DNA of 64,000 bases, from positions 124,001-188,000 of the forward strand of contig NZ_MKQR01000032.1 in NCBI RefSeq assembly GCF_001940455.1. The letters are read 5' to 3'. Both the position numbers and the translations under genes were made by a program. The notes beneath the pieces are model-generated. The model was not told the origin of the DNA. It did no database searches and worked only from the letters and a program-made list of their open reading frames with translations. Shown here piece by piece: positions 1 through 8,504 of this stretch. Source of the stretch: Actinokineospora bangkokensis (lineage in GTDB: Bacteria > Actinomycetota > Actinomycetes > Mycobacteriales > Pseudonocardiaceae). The number at the start of each line of letters is the position of its first letter. The first letter of the stretch is position 1.

Positions 1-3000
1 TCCAGTGCCCACAATATAGAAACCAAGGTTGGATGTGTCTCTGTCAGGAAAAACTTGCGCGAGCTGATAGGTCCTATTGATTAGAGTAGGGTCGCGGTAA
101 ACATGGGTGCGCATAAAAGGCCGATACATCGCGACCGCATAAGACTCTTCGTTAACAGCCATCTTTCGGCCACTCGTAAGCATCTTCAGTGGCGCTACGT
201 CCCAGCTGAACTTGACTGGATCGCGATCAACAAAGGTGCCCGCAGAGCCAGCCCCTAGGCCGGACTTCCCGAATCGATCCACCTCAGAGTTAAAGAAGCG
301 AACCGACCGTTGCACGTTCTTCTTGAGGCTATACTGGGAGAAGTTGTACGCCCAGGCATCCCGACTAGTATTGAGACCCCCGGAGTTGACGCGCATCATG
401 GCGATCCCGTCTTTGGACGTCAATGGGGTAAACTTCGTATAATCGCCTCGCCTTTGATTGATCCAATCTCCGTACTCGTTCGGTTGGATCATTTTCCATT
501 CGATATTACCTAGAAGATTGCTGTTCACGATTTCAAGCTTCTGTTCACGTGATAGACAGTCGCCAATATCACGGTAATACAGCGTTGCGGGAACGCCGTT
601 GTCCTTCTGTTCGGTCTTGATCAGAAAAACGATCGCAACCGTCGCCCGGCTTCCCCCGCCAAAGATCTTGCCCCCTTCTTTGCGCGATAGTTCGCCCGCC
701 GTACGCTGGTTGCCACGTAGATTGTAGACGTAAATCTTGTCAAACTCGCCGATCAGACATTTTCTCAGGCCGTCGGCCGCGTTAGAATCAACGAAGCCGC
801 CGTTGGAAACAAAAGAGACAATCCCGCGATTACCGACACGATCAGACGCCCATCGGATTGCCCGAATGTAGGAATCGTATAGTGAGTTCTTTAGCTTCGC
901 AGATGAGTTCCTACCGTAAGACCTTTCGATTCTTGCGTCAAGCGTCGGATACTTCAGGTTCGCATTATCGTCGTTCGCGCTCGTTTGTCCTGCCGAGTAC
1001 GGCGGGTTCCCGACAATCACCCTAATGTCGGTCGCCTTCTGACGAACGACGCGATCGTTGTTCCGCGTGAACACCTCGGCGTCGAGGGTGTCGTCGTTCT
1101 CGTGCATTTGAAAAGTGTCGGTGAGGACAATTCCCTCAAACGGCAAGTACTCGCTGGTTCCTTCCTGCTTCAGACCGTGGAACGTAGCTTCAATGTTGAC
1201 CGCGGCTACGTAGTAGGCAAGCAAATTGATCTCGTTGGCGTGCAACTCCTGGGTGTACTTGTGCAGGAGGTTGCCCGGACTGATGATGCCGGACTGCAAC
1301 AGCCTCACGATGAAGGTCCCTGTGCCCGCAAAGGGATCAAGCACATGGACGCCCGCGTCGTTGAGCGACGCGCCGAACTCGGTGTCGAGAAGGTGCTCGA
1401 CCGACCGGAGGATGAAGTCGACGATCTCGATCGGGGTGTAGACGATGCCGAGCGACTCGGCCGCCTTTGGGAAGGCGTTCTTGAAGAACTTCTCATAGAG
1501 TTCGGTGATGATGCGTTGCTTGCCCTCGGCGTTGTCAATTCCTTCGGCTCGCATCCGTACCGAGTTGTAAAACTTGTCGAGACTCTCGCTCTCCTTTTCG
1601 ATGCCCTGGTTGTCTAGGGCATCGAGCATGTCTTGCATGACCAGCGAGACGGGGTTGTGTTGCGCGAAGGCGTAGCCCTCGAAGAGAGCATCGAACACCG
1701 GCTTGGTGATAATGTGTTGCGCCAGCATCTCGATGGCGTTGTTGCGGGTAATGCCATCATTCAAATTGCCCCGCAGGCCAGCGTGGAACTTCTCGAACTT
1801 GGGATGGATACCAAGCGAGTCGTCATCGAGAAGCGCCTTGATCCGGGTGATGTGCGCCTCGGCGATCTTGGCGATGTCGCGGGCCCAATCCTCCCAGTAC
1901 GCTTTCTCTCCCACCTTTGTGACGATCTTGGCGTAGATCGCGTCGCGCCACTCGTCCGACCAGGCCAAGGCAAGTTGGGTCTGCCGATCCACGTTGTCGG
2001 TCCGGCGCTCCTGATCGTCAAACCCGATGCCGATGACCTGAAGCTTGTCGTCACGGTTTCGGTTCAGCTCGATCTTGTTAATCATCGCGTTGAAGCGCTC
2101 GTCGTGCGCACGGAGCGCCTGAAGCACCTGCCAGACGACTTTGTACTTCTTGTTGTCGGCGAGCGCCACCTCGGGCGGCATGTCCACGGGTACGCCGATA
2201 GGCAGAATGACGTATCCGTACTTCTTGTCGGTCTCCCTGGATAGCCGCATAACACGGCCAACCGACTGCACGACGTCAACGACGGAGTTTCGTGGGTTGA
2301 GGAAGAGTACTGCATCGAGCGCGGGCACGTCGACGCCCTCGGAGAGGCAGCGGGCGTTAGTGAGAATTCGGCACTCGTTCGTCCCGGCATCCTGGTCTGC
2401 CTTCAGCCAGTCGAGACGGCGATTGCGCTCCAAGACATTGAAGGTGCCGTCGACGTGTTGCGCTTGGAGGACCAACGGGTCGTCCTCGTCGCTGTCCTGC
2501 CCCATCTGCTCACCGACTACTTCGAGCATTTGAGCAACGCGCTGGGACACCGCAATGTTTTCGGCGAAGGCCACGGCTCGGCGCATCGGCTCGGCATCGA
2601 CGTGAAGACGTTGCTCATCGAGGCCGCGCTTAGCCAAGCCATTCCAGCATCCAACCAGCTTGGCCACGTCATCGAGCTTCAGCTCATTGTTCTCGTCGGC
2701 GAGCAGCGACTGAAACTGCCGGGACACCTTGCTCTCGTCGACAGCCAGAACTAGCACCTTGTAGTCGCTGAGCAGGCCACGGTCGACCGCCTCGCCGAAA
2801 CCGAGACGATGGAACTCTGGACCGTAATCTTCGATCTTGTTCATGTCGGTGACCAGCGCTGCGGACTCGGCAGCCTTCACGCGCGTCTCATCGCGGTAGA
2901 TCCGCGGTGTCGCAGTCATATAGAGCCGCTTCTTGGCCTTCAAGAACTTCTGGTCATGCACACGCACGAAGGCCGACTCGTCCTCACCGGCAAGCGTGAC

Positions 3001-4020
3001 ACCGGTAGTCCGATGCGCCTCGTCGCAGATGACCATGTCGAACGCGCCGAGGCCCGCTGCTTGAGCATCGGCCACCACCTGAATCGACTGGTAGGTCGAA
3101 AAGATGACGGTCATTTTGCCCGTGGGCGAGGTCCGACCCAAGCGCTGCAGCAGCTTCGCGGCGTTGGTGGTGGCGGGCTCGGCGAGGTCGACGACACCCA
3201 TGTCCTCGGTCTGTTTGCGGCCAACGCGGACGTCGGAGCAGACGGCGAACGGGCGTAGCTCGACCGCGGCCTCCTGCGTCCACTCTCGGAGGGTCTGGGA
3301 CAGCAGCGAGATCGACGGGACGAGGAAAAGCACGGTGCCGTCGGAGCCGACCGCCTCCTCGGCGATCTTCAGCGACGTGAACGTCTTGCCGGTCCCGCAG
3401 GCCATGATGAGTTGGCCGCGGTCGTGGTGCTCGAACTTCTCGATGACCGTATCGAGCGCTTCTTGCTGGTGTGGGCGTAGCGACTTCGACTTGCGCGTCG
3501 GCATGACCGAGGGGGTCGCCAATGAGTACCTCGACCAGTCAACGACTGACTCACTCAAGATCGAAACATCAAGCCGCTGGGTCGGGACTTGCTGGTCAGC
3601 GAGCGCCTCTTCAGCGTTCTTAGACCACTTGTCGCTGGTCGATACGATGATCCGGCGTGTGAAGCCGATCTTGCCCGAGGCAGTGAAGAACGAGTCGATG
3701 TCGCTCTTCTGCACACTGTGGTGCGGCGCGTAGAACTTGCACTGGATCGCGGTGCGCTCTCCGGTTTCCCGGCTCACCGCCACCAGGTCGATGCCTGTGT
3801 CCGGCCTACCGTCACGCCCAGGCCACTCCGACCACAACCAGACGTCGCTGAACTGCAGGGCCCACTCCGGGTCGGCTCGGAAGTACCCCTGCATCAGACG
3901 CTCGAACTTCTCACCCTTGTCTCGCTCGTCCAAGGCGCTGGCACGGAGCTCGTGGAGGATGTCGTGGATCGTCGTGGACATGGACGCATCATGCCGCAAG
4001 TCTGTGACAGCGTTGGTCAT
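1..4020 (-). CDS. Type ISP restriction-modification enzyme (nuclease-helicase-methylase), C-terminus beyond window edge
   Basis: A single polypeptide that should cut and methylate DNA, like the LlaGI/LlaBIII (type ISP) enzymes. The 1340 codons visible stay open to the left edge. Reading from the start: an Mrr-like PD-(D/E)xK nuclease signature (GIDLV about residue 76, QCK about 93), a Walker A CGTGKT (K about 212), a DEAH helicase box (D about 333) and the adenine-methylase motif NPPYS (about 1005). Known members are about 1500-1650 residues, so most of the target-recognition region is probably missing here. ATG at 4020 is the first in-frame start; ATG at 3981 is an alternative. It begins 22 bases after the stop of the NYN gene, so the two are probably cotranscribed. 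Seen: motifs and order. Inferred: function as a phage-restriction enzyme. Confidence 0.85.
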   Translation of the reverse strand, partial: MTNAVTDLRHDASMSTTIHDILHELRASALDERDKGEKFERLMQGYFRADPEWALQFSDVWLWSEWPGRDGRPDTGIDLVAVSRETGERTAIQCKFYAPHHSVQKSDIDSFFTASGKIGFTRRIIVSTSDKWSKNAEEALADQQVPTQRLDVSILSESVVDWSRYSLATPSVMPTRKSKSLRPHQQEALDTVIEKFEHHDRGQLIMACGTGKTFTSLKIAEEAVGSDGTVLFLVPSISLLSQTLREWTQEAAVELRPFAVCSDVRVGRKQTEDMGVVDLAEPATTNAAKLLQRLGRTSPTGKMTVIFSTYQSIQVVADAQAAGLGAFDMVICDEAHRTTGVTLAGEDESAFVRVHDQKFLKAKKRLYMTATPRIYRDETRVKAAESAALVTDMNKIEDYGPEFHRLGFGEAVDRGLLSDYKVLVLAVDESKVSRQFQSLLADENNELKLDDVAKLVGCWNGLAKRGLDEQRLHVDAEPMRRAVAFAENIAVSQRVAQMLEVVGEQMGQDSDEDDPLVLQAQHVDGTFNVLERNRRLDWLKADQDAGTNECRILTNARCLSEGVDVPALDAVLFLNPRNSVVDVVQSVGRVMRLSRETDKKYGYVILPIGVPVDMPPEVALADNKKYKVVWQVLQALRAHDERFNAMINKIELNRNRDDKLQVIGIGFDDQERRTDNVDRQTQLALAWSDEWRDAIYAKIVTKVGEKAYWEDWARDIAKIAEAHITRIKALLDDDSLGIHPKFEKFHAGLRGNLNDGITRNNAIEMLAQHIITKPVFDALFEGYAFAQHNPVSLVMQDMLDALDNQGIEKESESLDKFYNSVRMRAEGIDNAEGKQRIITELYEKFFKNAFPKAAESLGIVYTPIEIVDFILRSVEHLLDTEFGASLNDAGVHVLDPFAGTGTFIVRLLQSGIISPGNLLHKYTQELHANEINLLAYYVAAVNIEATFHGLKQEGTSEYLPFEGIVLTDTFQMHENDDTLDAEVFTRNNDRVVRQKATDIRVIVGNPPYSAGQTSANDDNANLKYPTLDARIERSYGRNSSAKLKNSLYDSYIRAIRWASDRVGNRGIVSFVSNGGFVDSNAADGLRKCLIGEFDKIYVYNLRGNQRTAGELSRKEGGKIFGGGSRATVAIVFLIKTEQKDNGVPATLYYRDIGDCLSREQKLEIVNSNLLGNIEWKMIQPNEYGDWINQRRGDYTKFTPLTSKDGIAMMRVNSGGLNTSRDAWAYNFSQYSLKKNVQRSVRFFNSEVDRFGKSGLGAGSAGTFVDRDPVKFSWDVAPLKMLTSGRKMAVNEESYAVAMYRPFMRTHVYRDPTLINRTYQLAQVFPDRDTSNLGFYIVGTG

Positions 4021-4042
4021 ACGGGTCTCCCCGGCGGCTCGG

Positions 4043-5305
4043 TCAGATCTGAGCCCCTCCCTGCCCTCCTTGGATCCACTGTCGGACTTCGGCCTGTTCG
4101 TCGTCGGTCAGCGCCATCTGCGCATCTGCTGCCAGCTTGAGCATGCTGTCGGCAAACTGGCTCGCCAGCACGTTGGCATCCCACTCGGGAGTGGTCCACG
4201 AGATCCCGTTGTAGCTGTAGTTCACAAGCACGAAGTGCACGGCCTGGCGAGAGACTGTCTCCCCCCGTTCAGCGCAGATGTCCCGGGCGGCACGTTCCAC
4301 TGCGACTTGCCCGCTGCCAGCCATGCTGCGCGCATCTCCTGCCAGAACGTCGAACAAGCACGTGTAGGCCGAAGTCGGCAGCAGCGGTGCCCTCACCACG
4401 TGGTTGATCCGTCGTGCTACCTCCGGCACGTCAACGGCCGACGCCTCGACCTCAGGTGGGGTGTGCCGCGTTGGATCGAAGAGCCAACCAGGGCTCCTAC
4501 CAATCGCGACTTGCAGGTGCTCGTCCACGATGCCAGCGACAAACTTTCCGAAGCTGCCCGACCCCGCCCAGGCGGTCGTGTCGACTGCTGAACCTGCCAC
4601 CTTACGAACTTCGTGTGCGGCCTTGGCCATCGCAATCGGCGACTTGGACTCAGCGACAAGGTCACGAACGATGGACTGGATCTTTGTGTGCAGCGCATCG
4701 TCAGGAGAGTCGTGGTCAGGCTGCTTGATTGTCGCAGCTTCCGGTTCGGCCTCTGGTTCACCAAGTCCGAGTGCCTCGTCCAAGAAAATCACGTCCGGGA
4801 TAGCGAAGTCACAGGCCGCGTGCATGGCCGCCGCCGCAGGGTTGGCCGTAAGAATCGCGGACCGCCTGTCGTGTTCGCGCAGCCGCTGGAGCACGGGCGT
4901 GAAGTCCGCATCAGCCGAGAGAACGATGAATTCGTCGTAGTACACGGGATGGGTAAGTGTATCTAGGATGTCGAGCACCATATGGATGTCAGCGCTGTTC
5001 TTGCCCATCGAGGTAAGAGAGGGGCAATCCACCACCCGGAAGCCGGCTCTGGTAAAATATACCCGATACTTGCCGGAACGTGCCGGATCAAGATAGCAGA
5101 TCCGACGCAGCAGTTTTCGCGGCTGCTCCTCTGCGTCGATCATGAGTGGGCCTAGGGAGTTCTCAAGCCAGTCCACCCACAAGCCGGGTTGGGTAGCGAA
5201 TCTATGCCCGGCCTCGGCGCTCGACGTGGTAAGTCCGATATGAATGTTCTCAAAGTCGACAAATAGTGCAGCGCGTCGGTAAGCGATATCTGGATGGTTG
5301 CTCAT
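4043..5305 (-). CDS. NYN-domain (PIN-like RNase) protein, about 420 aa
   Basis: The N-terminal 160 residues fit an NYN/LabA-type (DUF88) nuclease fold: an Asp in the VDFENIHIGL strand, KNSADIHMVLDILD, and a DADF-containing strand followed by a predicted AIL strand, giving the acidic residues expected of a metal-dependent RNase. The remaining 240 residues contain a helical region around VRDLVAESKSPIAMAKAA that could be an OST-HTH/LOTUS-like module, then unknown sequence. I chose ATG 5305 because GAGGG lies about six bases upstream; an in-frame ATG at 5338 would add 11 residues. The restriction-modification gene follows after 22 bases. Role in RNA degradation during infection is inference from family and context. 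Confidence 0.75.
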   Translation of the reverse strand: MSNHPDIAYRRAALFVDFENIHIGLTTSSAEAGHRFATQPGLWVDWLENSLGPLMIDAEEQPRKLLRRICYLDPARSGKYRVYFTRAGFRVVDCPSLTSMGKNSADIHMVLDILDTLTHPVYYDEFIVLSADADFTPVLQRLREHDRRSAILTANPAAAAMHAACDFAIPDVIFLDEALGLGEPEAEPEAATIKQPDHDSPDDALHTKIQSIVRDLVAESKSPIAMAKAAHEVRKVAGSAVDTTAWAGSGSFGKFVAGIVDEHLQVAIGRSPGWLFDPTRHTPPEVEASAVDVPEVARRINHVVRAPLLPTSAYTCLFDVLAGDARSMAGSGQVAVERAARDICAERGETVSRQAVHFVLVNYSYNGISWTTPEWDANVLASQFADSMLKLAADAQMALTDDEQAEVRQWIQGGQGGAQI

Positions 5306-5460
5306 ATATCCCTCATCTGTGGGTAGGGTCGGCTTCAACTGGATACCTTCGGCAAGGCTTGAGCTATCGTTACATGCTCACACCTCGTTCGGGCGGAGAG
5401 TGCGTTGACTGTAACGGGGACTGCAGGCCAACGATGCACCACTGAACGACCTACCAGAGG

Positions 5461-5823
5461 GTGGCGATTGTGACAATCGGAGCTGATGACGAGCTTGCGA
5501 CACGGGCTCGTGAGTTCCATGACGAGATGCTTGACGGCTACCGATACCTGGTCCGCACGATCAGGTACACGGCGAAGTCGTTCCTACACATGCTGACCAT
5601 GCAGGGGGGTGTCGACACGGCGAAGACCCTGTTGCGGGGGACGAGTACCTCGGACGGCTTCGTCAGGCTCTGGGAGGAGAACATGCTGGCCCACAGCGTG
5701 GAGGCGTCGGTCATCAAACCCCAGTACGAACTGCTCTTCACCGATCAGGAACGACGTACCGCTCAGATGCGACTCCAGGCCCACGGCTTTGATGTCGAGG
5801 GCTTCCTTCGCTCCCTCAACTGA
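5461..5823 (+). CDS. Hypothetical protein, 120 aa, next to a DUF262 remnant
   Basis: Small mainly helical soluble protein starting at GTG (MAIVTIGADDELATRAREFHD). No catalytic motif is evident. It is transcribed away from the NYN/restriction operon, and a decayed DUF262 gene follows directly on the same strand, so it may be the surviving partner of a former DUF262-based locus. No signal peptide or membrane segment. A conserved unknown; function not assigned. Confidence 0.6.
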   Translation: MAIVTIGADDELATRAREFHDEMLDGYRYLVRTIRYTAKSFLHMLTMQGGVDTAKTLLRGTSTSDGFVRLWEENMLAHSVEASVIKPQYELLFTDQERRTAQMRLQAHGFDVEGFLRSLN

Positions 5824-5852
5824 TCGTGTCCGGCGCAGTGCTCCGTGCTTAG

Positions 5853-6082
5853 ATCTGCACCGGACCGTCGATTCATGAGGAAGCGATACAGGCCGAAACG
5901 CTGACGCCGCAAAGACTCTTCGAACCGCAGGCGCGTTACATCATCCCGGTGTTCCAACGCCCCTACGTGTGGTCGGTCGAGAAGCAGTGGGAACCGCTGT
6001 GGGATGACGTTCGGGCGGTGCCGAGGAACTCTTGGATGGTGGCAGAACGAGTCCACGAACACCGGTGGCGACGGTTCGCTGA
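5853..6082 (+). pseudogene. Decayed DUF262 (GmrSD N-domain-like) gene fragment
   Basis: The reading frame from 5853 carries TPQRLFEPQARY and then IPVFQRPYVW with WEPLWDDV, the hallmark of DUF262 proteins such as the nuclease half of GmrSD type IV restriction enzymes. No ATG, GTG or TTG start precedes it in frame. After about residue 50 the family-like reading (AEELLDGG) continues only in another frame, which stops with TGA at 6080. The downstream conserved motifs of the family are absent. A frameshift plus loss of the start and most of the 3' portion therefore explains what is seen. About 350 bases downstream lie the excisionase and integrase genes, so a mobile element may have caused the truncation (inference). 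Confidence 0.65.
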
Positions 6083-6219
6083 GCACGTCCGGCGGCTGCG
6101 TCGGAGGAACCTGGACCTACCGCGGTATGTACGAGTCGGCTGGCCGCACGTCGGTCAGTACCGAGTCCCGGATCAGCTGCTGATCCCAACTGGCCTTGGA
6201 TCGGCTGAGCAGCCAGTAG

Positions 6220-6265
6220 ACACGGGCGAGCCTGGCGGGCCTACGCGGCCCAGGCTCGCCCGTGT
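6220..6265. terminator. 16-bp perfect stem-loop before the excisionase gene
   Basis: ACACGGGCGAGCCTGG (6220-6235) is exactly complementary to 6250-6265, with a 14-base loop. There is no U-tract, which is common for actinobacterial terminators. It closes the DUF262 remnant region and insulates the following integration genes. It could instead be a recombinase-related site. Apart from it I see no supported gene in 6083-6427. Confidence 0.5.
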
Positions 6266-6427
6266 GCTGATCCACCAGCATCAACCACGGAGCGTGGTTC
6301 AGTCGAGCTGCAAATGCCCAACCGCTCGTCTGCTCAGCACCGGCACTTACCAATCGCCACCCGATCGTGCCTCCCCTCCTCCCGCAGGCTGGACCCGCAG
6401 AACCAGCCCACACGGAGGGAGACCGCC

Positions 6428-6694
6428 ATGACCAACCAGCAGCCGCTCGTCTACTCGGTGCACCAGACCGCCAGCCAGCTTGGTGTTGACCCAGCCACGC
6501 CCTACCGGGCGATCCGGGAGGACGCCTTCCCTGCTCTCAAGATCCGTTCCCGTTACGCCGTACCGACCAAGGCTATGGAGATGCTGATGGACGAGGCGGT
6601 CGACCGAGGTGGCCTGGTAGACGTGGCCGAGCTGGTGCGGCAGCGCCGGGATGAGAAGGAGCTCAACCGTTTGTCGCCTGGTTGGCGCCGGTGA
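6428..6694 (+). CDS. Excisionase-like helix-turn-helix protein, 88 aa
   Basis: ATG follows a strong GGAGGGAG ribosome-binding site. The segment VHQTASQLGVDPATPYRAI-REDAFPALKI has the layout of the MerR/excisionase winged helix used by actinobacterial Xis and AlpA-type proteins. Its stop codon overlaps the GTG of the tyrosine recombinase (GTGA), so the two are translationally coupled, as expected for an xis-int pair. Role in directing excision is inferred from fold and neighbour. Confidence 0.75.
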   Translation: MTNQQPLVYSVHQTASQLGVDPATPYRAIREDAFPALKIRSRYAVPTKAMEMLMDEAVDRGGLVDVAELVRQRRDEKELNRLSPGWRR

Positions 6695-7824
6695 GCGACA
6701 CGTCTCCAGCGGTTCGTCGGGTCGATACTGACGCCTCGGCGGCCTCGAGCTGGCAGGGCAAGCAGTTCGGCCAGCGTGAGCGGCTGGAGCTCGCTAAGCC
6801 GCCCTTGGTCGATCTGACACTGGCCCGGCAGGTGATCGCCCGATTGGGGATCACGGCCCAGGACTTGCTCCTGGCCGAGGACACCGAGGCGGCGGTACCG
6901 ACGATCGCCGAGTTCATCCCGGTGGTCTCGGCCGCGGTCAGCCCGAACACCCGCAAGGTCTACGTCTACTACTGGCGCAAGATCGAGGAGCGCTGGGGCG
7001 ACCGGCGCTTGGACCAATTGCTGCCGAGCGAGATCAAGGAGTTCTCCTACGAGCTCCGCACCAAGGTCGTCCAGCGGCGCAACGCCCGCGGCGGCCTGTC
7101 GACGTCGGAGCACCTGATCGGTGCCCTGCGCTGCCTGTACCACCACGCCGTGCTGGACGGGGTAATCCCGCAGCGGCACAACCCGGCGATCCGGGTCAAC
7201 AAGCCGCGGCGGCAGCCCAACGACCGCCGGGCGCTGTCGGCCGGGATGCTGGCGGTGATCCGCTCGGTGGCCTCGGAGTCGGGCAACGACCCGGAGCTGG
7301 ACCTGCTGATCATCGACCTGCACTGGGAGACGGCTGCCCGTCGACAAGGGGGTACCAACCTCCAGGTCGACGAGTTGGACCCGGAGAACTGCGTAGTCGG
7401 GCTTCGGGAGAAGGCCGGGAGCTTCCGCTGGCAGCCTGTGTCTCCTTCCCTGATGCGCCGTCTGGTCAAGCATGTCGAGTCCCGGCCGGGGATCACGAAC
7501 AAGGTGTTGCGCTACCGGGATGGCAGGCCGATCACGTACCGGCGCTACGACTACATCTGGCGACGGATGGCTCAGCAGGTACCTGCGGTGGCCAACGAGC
7601 ACATCTCGACGCACTGGCTGCGCTACACCACCTTGACCTGGGTAGAGCGGCGCTTCGGGTTCGGGGTGGCCCGAGCCTTCGCCGGGCATCAGACCCCGAG
7701 GCCGTTCGACAGCTCGGTGACGACGACCTACATCCGGGCAGGGCTAGACGAGGTGGCGGTAGCGCTAGCGGCGATGACGGGGGAGGGGCATCCGCTGACC
7801 AGCACCGATGGCCGACCCGGATGA
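6691..7824 (+). CDS. Tyrosine site-specific recombinase/integrase, 377 aa
   Basis: Catalyses strand exchange between att sites. The catalytic set can be read: Arg in ETAARRQGG (about residue 217), HWLRY (about 308), the GH of AFAGHQT (about 333) and the nucleophile Tyr in TTTYIRA (about 347). An N-terminal SAM-like core-binding region (residues 70-160) precedes the catalytic half. GTG 6691 is preferred because it overlaps the excisionase stop; TTG 6682 is also possible. It is one of two unrelated integrases in the window. It points into the element interior, and I found no att site next to it. Confidence 0.85.
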   Translation: MSDTSPAVRRVDTDASAASSWQGKQFGQRERLELAKPPLVDLTLARQVIARLGITAQDLLLAEDTEAAVPTIAEFIPVVSAAVSPNTRKVYVYYWRKIEERWGDRRLDQLLPSEIKEFSYELRTKVVQRRNARGGLSTSEHLIGALRCLYHHAVLDGVIPQRHNPAIRVNKPRRQPNDRRALSAGMLAVIRSVASESGNDPELDLLIIDLHWETAARRQGGTNLQVDELDPENCVVGLREKAGSFRWQPVSPSLMRRLVKHVESRPGITNKVLRYRDGRPITYRRYDYIWRRMAQQVPAVANEHISTHWLRYTTLTWVERRFGFGVARAFAGHQTPRPFDSSVTTTYIRAGLDEVAVALAAMTGEGHPLTSTDGRPG

Positions 7825-7882
7825 CAGCTGGAATCTGTGCTGGATATTTGACATGGCTTCTGCAACCTGTCACGATCTCCGA

Positions 7883-8503
7883 GTGACCAAGTCGTCCCTG
7901 ATGACGCGCGAGCAGGCCGAGCTCGCCCTTGCCGATCACGTCGGTGTGCTGAACAAGTGCTTCGAGCTCGCTTGGAAGCGCTGGTGCGAGTGGCTTCATG
8001 ACTTGCCAGGGTCACCTGCGGATGTGACTGCCAATGCCCGCGCGCAGACCTTGCACGGGTTCATCGTGGCCGAGGTGCGTCGGAGCATGTCCGGCCGCGA
8101 GGGCGTACAGGTGTTCCACAAGAACGGCTTGTGGCTAGTGCGGATTCAAGATCGTCTTGTCATCCGGTTCAAGAAGTTTCGGAACGGCGCCTACAAGACC
8201 TCGTCCAATGTCAATCAGCAAAGCATTGCCTTCGACTCGCAGCAGCTTTCGCTTGAAGCTGGCTTGCTGACGCAGATGACCCATCTAGTGATGGGCTACT
8301 TGCTCGACGAGGTCGAGACCTCAATGAAGACTGTAGCTGTCACGTGCGTGGTCGATGGGAAGCACTACTGGGCCCCCATTGAGCTTTCCACCACAACGGG
8401 TGACCAAGGCGCGACAATTCTCGGCGGACCCGCTAAGGTTGACCCCACTGCCGCCAAGCCCCGTGTACGCAGCAAGGGGCGTAAGAGGAAGCTAGAGGAG
8501 TAG
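7883..8503 (+). CDS. Hypothetical protein paired with XRE-ImmA/IrrE regulator, about 206 aa
   Basis: Unknown soluble protein. The middle contains an alternating strand pattern (VFHKNGLWLVRIQDRLVIRFKK) and the tail is very basic (RVRSKGRKRKLEE). The start is uncertain: GTG 7883 is given, with in-frame ATGs at 7808 (overlapping the integrase end), 7853 and 7913. The gap to the XRE-ImmA gene is one base, so they form one operon. The layout recalls two-gene systems in which an HTH-ImmA protein neutralises an unknown toxin (RosmerTA-type organisation). That comparison is inference from gene order only. Confidence 0.6.
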   Translation: MTKSSLMTREQAELALADHVGVLNKCFELAWKRWCEWLHDLPGSPADVTANARAQTLHGFIVAEVRRSMSGREGVQVFHKNGLWLVRIQDRLVIRFKKFRNGAYKTSSNVNQQSIAFDSQQLSLEAGLLTQMTHLVMGYLLDEVETSMKTVAVTCVVDGKHYWAPIELSTTTGDQGATILGGPAKVDPTAAKPRVRSKGRKRKLEE

Positions 8504-8504
8504 C

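Noticed and set aside
985-2244. Plus-strand frames of about 200 residues opposite the restriction enzyme
   Set aside because: They lie antisense to clear helicase and methylase motifs and have no recognisable product.
6117-6413. Minus-strand frame of 98 codons before the excisionase gene
   Set aside because: Passes through the 16-bp terminator-like hairpin and lacks a ribosome-binding site; possible but not supportable.
6691-7824. GACCCGGA-like 8-mers as TraB recognition repeats
   Set aside because: Only scattered single copies inside coding sequence, not a cluster.
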